DNA of 64,000 nucleotides, taken from NCBI GenBank assembly GCA_029721435.1, contig CM056583.1, positions 73,783,120 through 73,847,119 on the forward strand, read 5' to 3'. Origin of the DNA: Gymnothorax reevesii (taxonomy: Eukaryota; Chordata; Actinopteri; Anguilliformes; Muraenidae). Under the pieces are notes generated by a model, which was given only the letters and a program-made list of their open reading frames with translations, searched no databases and was not told where the DNA came from. Positions within the stretch are counted from its first letter, which is position 1; every line of letters begins with the position of its first letter. The translations under genes were made by a program, and so were the position numbers. Positions 49,101-58,100 of this stretch are shown one piece after another.

Positions 49101-52100
49101 TGCTGTAATGCGGTCAAATTGGTGTATCTAATGGATTTCTGACATTTTAAGCTGTTTCCATTCATTTTCGCGCTGAATCGCAGAACCTTCAAGTGAACAA
49201 AAAAGTAGTGTGTCAGCCGACTAATTTAGCTAGTAAGCTAAAATGAATTGCGTCTACCATTCAAATGATGATAATTTGCACAAGTTGTACGTGCTTATGT
49301 GCCAGCTATTAGCAACATGGCAAACCATTATCAGAAGGCAACAATGGCATCAAAACACCGTCACGAAGCAGTTGCAGATTTATTTGGCAAATAACGTTTC
49401 GATTTTCTTCAAATCAAGTTGAATGTCACCGTTTCCATAAGGCACTTTTAATTCGATATGACTTAATTCACATAAGAACGTGTGGATGGAAACATGGCTT
49501 GTGGTGAGCAAGCATTCTATCCAATGTGCTATTCTAATTGGCTATGTGCATTAAATGGGGCTAAGTAAATTCTGAAATACACAGGCTCGCTTTACTATTT
49601 TAAGATTGCTTCTGTCATTTATCAGTCTACATCAGACGCTGAGCAGGTAACAGGAATATAATCCCGAAAATGTGATTTTAACTATTGCCGCTGTTCCCAA
49701 GATTTGGCTTAATTAACCGTGAATGATGTTGGCATGGTTTGTCTCGATTAGCTGCAACTGCTTGTTCACTGGCACTGTTAATGAGACATTAGCTGCCCCA
49801 CTGATAGAGGGTTTCCGACGCTTCTACCTAGCATCATCTCCAGCCGTTTGCTCTGGTGACTGTCACAAACTGGCTTTAAGCGACAAACATCCAGTGTTGC
49901 ATGACCCAAATTTCCTCATTAGAGTAATATCTGGAGCTAGCTTTCATTTTTTCATCGAGCAGTAGCAATGTTGAGTCGCTAGCAAGGCTTGCTAGAGAGC
50001 TAGCAAGATTTTCTGTTTAGGTTTTATATTGAATTTACTTTCACATCTTCTGATGCAACTGGCTTGCTAGTACTGCAAAATTGTTATGGTTTTCTTAGAT
50101 GTGCTCAGCTAACCATAGCTCCAGATGTGATGGTCTTGAGAGTGCAATTGACACCGAGTGGGAAGGGAAACAAAGTATCAACAATATCAAAATATGTGCG
50201 TTTCGAATGTTAGATTAATGACACAGCATTTAGAAGTTATGGGTAATTTACACATTAATTATGAGTTATTTTCACGTATTTTATCTGTTGCTTAAAGCAA
50301 GCTCATCACTCATCAGTGAGAACGGCTGGAAATGTGTTGCAAGTTAGAAATCCTCTCGTTTCTCCTTGGAGCGGCAAATGCCTCATTAAGAGTGCCAATG
50401 AACAAACATCAGTAATAGGAGACAAATCATGCAAACATCATTCATGGTTAATTAAGCCAAATCCTGGGAATATGGCTATAGCTAAAATCACATTTTCGGG
50501 ATGATATACCTGTCATCTGCTCATCATCAGTAGCAGAAGCAAACCGGAAATAGTTAATTTAAGCTTACCACCGTATTTCAGAATGCACACAGCGCCATCT
50601 TGTGCAACTAGCCAATCGGAAAGACTTGAAATCTTGAACTTTGGCGTATATCTCACCTGTACTTTGGCCTAGATAAGCCAAAATGTAATCATCTGTTCCT
50701 TGACTTTATACCTACCGTCTCTAAAAATTTCATCAAAATTGGCGCATTACTTTTTGAGTTATCTTGCTAACAAACAAACAAACGCTGCCAAAAACATAAC
50801 CACCAGTCGGAGGTAATTATATAAATGGGAATTCACCTTTTCATTATCATTTCTAATTATAGGTCATGTATTGGTCTTGGTCGTTCAGTCGATAAAATGT
50901 TTGATTGTTAATCAGGCCAGCTTAAATAAAACAGCTTGCGGGTGGTCAAGCCTTAAAGGGTGAAGCTTATTGAAGGCCCCCTGAACTTCTCCATGGCCCA
51001 GATGAAAGGAAAGAGAACAACTGAGGTCACGAAAGAGAATAACTGACGCCACAAGCACCACGGCACTGGCGTTTGATTGGATAATGCATTCGAAATGCAC
51101 ACTCACCCACTATATAGGGCGCTATGTAGTGAATGATCTAGCTTGAAAATAATATAAAGAGAGTGAGTGAGCGAGTGGACAAGTGTGCATTCCGAGCGCA
51201 GCCTTAGATTCCCTTAAATGTCTGCCCCCCCTGGTATTGACGCCGATTTGAAGACTTGCCGGTTTTAAAATGCGTCGTACTGGATCAGAACCAAATTAAA
51301 ATGTGTATAAAACTATGCGTTTTAGACATTCAAGAATTCTATTGTCCGCTGAAATATAGTTTGCCGAGGTGCGGTCTGCTCCTTTAAGTTGTGGCCAAAA
51401 CAGTTAAGCAAATTGAATGGAAATGTGGTTGTGCACAAATAACTGTCAGGTCATGTGATGATGTCATGTGAATAGCCAGCAGTTAGAGTGCCTACCTTCG
51501 GCACTACGTTGGCAAACAGACGATCAAGCAGCTTGACTGAGTCCTTTCCCTTGACCCTGAACTTCCCAAATGGTGTCAGATCGATCACCCCCACTTTTTC
51601 CATCACCAGCTTGCATTCTCGTCCAACCGGTTCAAACCAGTTAGTGCGTCTGAAACTGGGTCTAACCAGCAGGGAGAAATCAGCACAATTTTAAACGTGA
51701 CATTCAGGGCAACCGTTGGATACAGCATAATTCAACAGAAACCTGCCGTAGAAAGACAAATACCAGATATGCTTGAAAGGGTGGTTTCCTGAGCCCTTAG
51801 TTATTTAGTTTGGGAACCACAATTTCAGTGCAATGACTGGTGCACAGGCTATAGTGTAGATGTTGAGAGTTTCGACAGGAAGTGAGAAGGCTGGTGGAGC
51901 TCAACTCAACATTTAAGGAGGGGGTATTGGCCCTGCATCAGTACTTTTTTTTTAAATAAATTTGGCTTCTCCAATCCCAGCCAAATCCAGACTGCCATCA
52001 GCGAACTATATAAAAGCAAGCTCGAATGTGACTCATGCTGCCATCACAGGAGAGTACAGACAGTGAGCTGTTCTCCTCTGAAACACACTCCAGTCAGCCA

Positions 52101-55100
52101 CAGCTTCTTCATACTTACAGCTTCAAACCTCGCAATTTCAGAAGGATAGCGGAGGAAACATGAACACACGCTTGATTAAATAGATTCTGATGTACACCCA
52201 GATGGCCAGCAGCAGGCACTTATGCAATGAACAATGCTCACCCAAATCAACTGTATCCGTCCCATATTCCTAAGCAACATGAGGCAAAATATGCACAACC
52301 CGCAAAAGGCTGCTGGCGTCACTCTGCATTGGCATGATTGCAATCTATCCAATCCCATGTGGTCCCTCCTGCACCATGCAATGTTTCACCTTGACATAGT
52401 GAGTCAACCCAGCAGTCCAGCCCTGCCTTAGTCTAATTAACTGTGAGTTGCACAAGATAAAAGTCTTAGCTGAATGACTGGAGTTATGACTAAGCTGGTT
52501 CACAGACATTACGTCAAATATGATCGGATAACTAGTACCATTTGATTGTAGCAGTGGACTTCCATTGGCATGAAAACAAGCACAAACATTCGGCTTGAAA
52601 CAGTGGTAAATTCAGAGCAAATGGATGAATACTGCAAGACTTCGTTGAAACTGATTACTATGCTGCCGCCCGTTTTTCTTTTTTTTTGTTTGTTTGTTTG
52701 TTGGTTTTGCAACCAAACTCTTTATCATCTTGCCTTTCCAAATAATCAATATTCCGTTGAACCTGTCTGAATTTTCAGCCGTTGATGAGGCCTAACATTA
52801 ACATTTGTCGACATTTAAATGTAACAATTTGGCTGGCTGACCCAAACCAAACTCACATTGCCAGAAACTGTTTTGTTTTTCCAAGGGTTTAACTGATTCC
52901 AATATTATTTAAATTCACCCGCACCTTTTGAATAATATGCCTAAGTATCAGCAGGGGGATATGTTTTGATACTCTTTCAGAGAAAATCACAAAGCAGTAA
53001 TATTTCTGCAAAGGCATTCCTCACTTGTATCCGACTTCGTCGCCAGGTTTGTAGAACCAGTGTGGCTGCTCCCAGCCCGTGTGGAAACCCATGGACCCTT
53101 TGGATTTAAGGACGTCATACACACCACTCACGCGACTGGTGGGGCGGCCGGCAAAGCGCTCTTCCTTTGGATATCCCACTAACAGAGACAGGACAAGAAA
53201 ACACCAGATGCACATGCTCTCAGTCACAATACAGTGTCACATCTTTGAGTTTCAAACTGCCGGAATATGGTGTTGTGCTATGTGAGCAGGCAATTTAAGC
53301 AATGAATCAAATAAACCTCATTACATACGGCTGCACCCACATCTTGTAACACAATGAGTTACCATGGTCACCTCCCAGAGGCATAAACACATTTTGAAAA
53401 ATTTAAAAAAAAAGTAAACTTAATTATTCATTGATATTTAAATAGATGAACAGAAGGCGCACACATTATCTCATTGGATAAAATAACAGCCTTAATGTCT
53501 GTTTTGCAAAGAATGACCCCAGGCTTACCAACATTGTTGAAGCCATAGGATTCCCTGGCCTTGGCGCACATGTAGGGCACAGTGGTCCAATCAGAGTAGC
53601 GGTTGGGGTCACACTCAATCAGGTCATACGGAGGTTCTCCGGTCATGATCCAGTCACTTAGGAACTTACCAGCCCCTCCAGCATGGATCACTCCATACCT
53701 GCATCACAAACTCATCCACTGCCATCAACCAATCACTTTGCATCTCATAATATACGCTCTTACATCACCATATTGCCACACAAAATGACAATTGTCCCTC
53801 TCGGTTTTACTAAAGAGCATTCAATCACCATTTAATCCAATAAAAGCAAAACTGAGGAATTTAAATGTAGGCTACGCAGCATTGCAAGCTGCATCTAGAG
53901 TCTGGCAATTTTTTCCATACGGGCAAATAATGGCAATATGCTCATAAAAATTATTAGCAATGATTAATGCGAATGTTAATTGTTAGGTAAATTACAAATC
54001 CCAACTAGAAAGTAGTATTTGAAGAGAACATGTGAGAGATTGCTGCCAGCACTTAACTCGCTAAGTTTTGGGCTACTTTCATTCGGTCATTGCATTTACA
54101 AATATAACTAAATGTTCTGTTCGGCGTTCGGGGATATAATAATCATCCCATTCTACCAATTTTAGCTTAACCCCAATACAGGATGTTTCACTCACACCTA
54201 TGTCACGACCAGCGCTGTTTTCTTATTCTGCTGTTTGCAGACGCTGACAGGACAAACTATCCACTAACTCCATTACCCACTTCCTAACTGATTTTTGGGC
54301 CTGTAATTATACGCATATTCTTCAGGTAGCTTTATGCTGACACCTCAAGTGTAGAAGGAGTAGAATGCATCAGATGGAAGAAGAAGAAGAGGAGAATGAA
54401 GAAGAAGGATCAGTGTTCTGTAGTGGATAGTAGCTTTATGGCTACTGAGGCAGCAGTCACATTCAAGCGAATACTTTGGAATCGGCAAATGTTTTCTGTT
54501 AAAAGCAGATACCCAAAGCCAATGGCCGTCCAATAATTTCGGACCCCTCGGTGAGGTCCTATCATTGGCAGGAGGTCGGGAGTGTAAGTGATTGGGCCAG
54601 ACACTATGTTGATGATGTCAGCAGTCTTCAGAACAGGGACCATCTCCATGGCAAACTCAACGTGTTCCATTATCCTATCCAGATCCGACTCAAACAGCTC
54701 TTTGCCGAAACCTACAATGAGATTTAATGGTACAAGTATTGCAAGGTCACTGGTTTGGTGTTGATATCTTGAAACTGTGGGAGCTTAATTCTAAGATAAC
54801 ATGCCATTAATCACACAACCCAAATCAAACCCTCACATGGCCCAATCTGTATTTAGTATTTCTGGGGTGACTTTGTCAGCATAACCTTTGTTTAAAGGAG
54901 GAGACAGCACCTCGGCAAAGTATATGTCAGCAGAAAGTAGAATTTTTGAAGTGTCTAAATACTTTTGTAGATAGTTTTATGAATTTTAATTTGCATTTTA
55001 ATTTGTGACGCATTTTAAAACCGGCGAGTCTTCAAATCGGCGTCAATATCAGGAGGCAGAATCTAAGGCCGCGTTTGGAATGCACACTTGTCCACTCGCT

Positions 55101-58100
55101 CACTCACTCTCTTTATATTGTTTTCAATGTAGAACATTCATTACACAGTGCCCTATATAGTGAGTACATTTCGAACGCAGCCAAAAAACTTCATCCAATC
55201 AAACGCCAGTGCCGCAGTGCTTGTGACATTAGTTGTTCTCTTTCCTTTCATTCGGGTCATGTAGTTGTTCAGAGGGCCATCAGTAAGCTCACCCTTTATG
55301 ACTTGACTCCTCGCGAGCTGTTTTTATTTCAGCTGGCCTGATTAACAATCAAATAATTTATCGAATAAGCGACCAAGGATAATACATGACCAAAATTAGA
55401 AATGGTAATTAAAAGGTGAATGCCTACTGCCTTCATTTATATGATTTATATGGCATTGTAAGGATGGCAGTATAAATGCAAAAATCCATAACTTTAGCTG
55501 ATTTTGCAGCATTTATTTTGGCTATCCTTACGATTGTCACTCAGCTGTGCAACGTGCCGTCAACGGCCTTTAGCTGCGAATACATTCAGAATATAGAACG
55601 GATTCTCGTGGCCTTTTGCTTAATGAGCCACACAAACTAATTTACGCAAATCTGGGCTGCTACACAAGCGCAAATATTATGAAGACATATTGATATTTTA
55701 TGTTGTCATTTATGCGCGAAAGAACATGCCTCATAATTTTGTGGCGCAATGCATAATAATGCCATTGAAAATAAATTAAACTGTCATCTGTTTTTACCAA
55801 GTAATCTGGGCAACTGTGGCTGATTGGGAGATGTAAACTGCGAGAGGTTTAGGTTATTAAGCATTTAAAAGTGAGGTTTCCGAAGATCAATGTGACGGTG
55901 CGTTCAGGAACCACAAGCAAGAGAGGGAAATCCAAAAAACATATGCCTGTATTGAAGTCCGAGGTCAAAGCCAAAAAACACAGGAATTGCCAAGCCACAA
56001 TACGAAATCCAAAAACAGTATCGACTGGACAGGCAGGGGTCAGAACCAGTAAGATAGATGGGCAGAGGTATAAAAAAGATAGGTAAAAGTCGTAGTCGAT
56101 GGCCAAAGCCGATGGTCATACACAGGGCATCCAAACACAGAACTCGTGGTCATACAAAAATAGTTCAAAATCCAGAAAGACAAAAACAGTACAAAAAGGG
56201 CTATGGCAACAATCAAGGTCGGACTATCCAGTAGAAGCTAAACAATATTCAATGGCATGCGAGGCACTCTGCACAAAGAAGTATTAGAAAACGGGTGCTT
56301 CCCATCCTTAAATGTGATTGGATGAGCCGCGTTCCATACCAGTATAAAATCACTGTAACCCACAGTGGCAGGCTGCAGCACAAAATATCCCTGCCCGCAA
56401 CGAACTTCTCTGCACTCAACTGACTCGTTAGGTTACATTTGTTTCAAGACTTTTAGCTCGCTATTTCAGTGTCAGCGATGTTTAGCCTTTTAACCCGATA
56501 GAGAGAAGCTGCCCGTCAAGACGACGATGGCTGTCTGTGTTGAGTACAAATTCCTATTTTCTACAGGCACACTCGTGACTTAGCATGCCTATGCGGCTTG
56601 TACATCTTCGGTCACAGTGATGACACTTAAACGCTCCTGGGTTACCGTCGGCAGTGGCGTCCCTGTGTGCATGACAGCGTGCACGTTTAAGGGTGTTGTT
56701 TTGCTGCCTCAGATCGTCCAACTTTTTTAGGCCGATACTTGTGGTGTTTCTCCAGCTGGAACGCTCCAATGCCTCAAGTTGCCATGTGTTTGGTGAGATG
56801 TAACATTGTTTAAGAGTTTCTTTTAGAGTGTCTTTCCATCGTAGGAGTGGGCGACCGACAGATCTTTTTCCTCCAGCCAGTTCTCCGAAGAGTAGTTGTT
56901 TGGGGAATCGGTTGTCAGGCATGCGAGCGATGTGGCCTGCCCACCTTAGTTGCATCTTGGAGAAGATGACCTTGATGTCCATGGTATTGGCTCTTAACAG
57001 GACTTCATCGTTAGTCACTCTCTGTTGGTACGAGATACAAAGAATTGCACGTAGATGGCGTTGTTGTTGTTGAAAGTGGCGGAGACGTGTGATGTGACGA
57101 CGGTATAGCATCCATGTTTCGGCACCGTACAGAAGAGCTGACAACACAATTGCATTATACACCGCAACTTTGGTGGTAACTTTGATGTCATGCGATGACC
57201 AAAGGCATTTCCATAGCCTGCTGAATGATGTACTGGCACATTGAATGCGGTTATCAAGTTCTTTGTCTATAGTGCAGTCACTTGATACAGTACTGCCGAG
57301 GTATCTGAAGCTTTGGACGTTTGCTAGAGGAGTGTCGTTGACATTGTTCGGTGAATTTGAGAGAAGCATGACTTCTGTTTTCTTTGTGTTGATGATAACG
57401 CCGAAGGATCTTGTGGCAGCCGAGAAGCTGTACATCAAACGCTGGAGGGATTCTTCTGAATTTGCAATGAAAGCGCAGTCGTTAGCGTATTGGAACTCTC
57501 TCATGAGTGTCCACAGGCACTTGGTGCTGGATTGGAGGCGACGAAGGTTGTAGAGTGAGCCGTCCATCCTGGAGCAGAGGAAAATGCCTTCCTCAAGCGT
57601 GTCTACAAAGGCATATGTGAAGAGAGCTGCAGCGAAGAGTGAGAAGACTGTGGGAGCAAGTATACATCCTTGTTTCACGCCATTGTTGTATTGTATGTCT
57701 CGAGTTAATACACTATCTACCGAGATCTTAACGCACATGTTGGTATGTAGGAGCCTTAGAATGTTGACAAATTTTGGAGGACATCCCATCTTTCCTACAA
57801 TTACCAACAGTGCCTCACGGTTTACAAGATAAAACACTTTTGTGAAGTCAACAAAGGTCATGTACAGGCTCTGGTTCTGTTCTCCCGGTTTCTCCATGAG
57901 CTGGCGAAGGGCAAAAATCATGTCATTCCTTCCAGGATTTCGGCGAAATCCACACTGGGTTTCAGGCAGTGCGGCTTCTGCGATGGGATCACGCATTTTG
58001 TTCAGTATAATAGAGCGATGACTTTCCCGGCTACGGCTAGCAGACTAATGCCGCGACAGTTGCTGGTGTTGTGGTGATCATTCTTCTTGAAGATGGTGAT

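Larger units (their letters stand above)
48861..50817. mobile_element. Element with GACCTCCGCC ends nested in copy 3
   Basis: The left border carries GCGCAGACCTCCGCCAGGTG and the right border, in reverse, TACCTCCGACTGGTGG, a loose inverted pair. Copies 1 and 2 lack this block. It holds two further elements (48981-49500 and 49534-50620). Confidence 0.6.
48287..51383 (-). mobile_element. TTAA-type long-TIR element, copy 3, with nested insertion
   Basis: The left end AGGAGGAGACCGCACTTGGC and the right end in reverse, AGGAGCAGACCGCACCTCGG, are inverted copies that run on through TATATTTCAGCGGA and TGTCTAAAACGCATA. TTAA stands outside both (48283-48286 and 51384-51387). Removing 48861-50817 leaves an element colinear, on the minus strand, with copy 2. 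Its interior is deleted to a few hundred bases: the junction GTTTCCGAAGATCAAATTC joins the 5' region directly to the 3' terminus. Confidence 0.78.
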
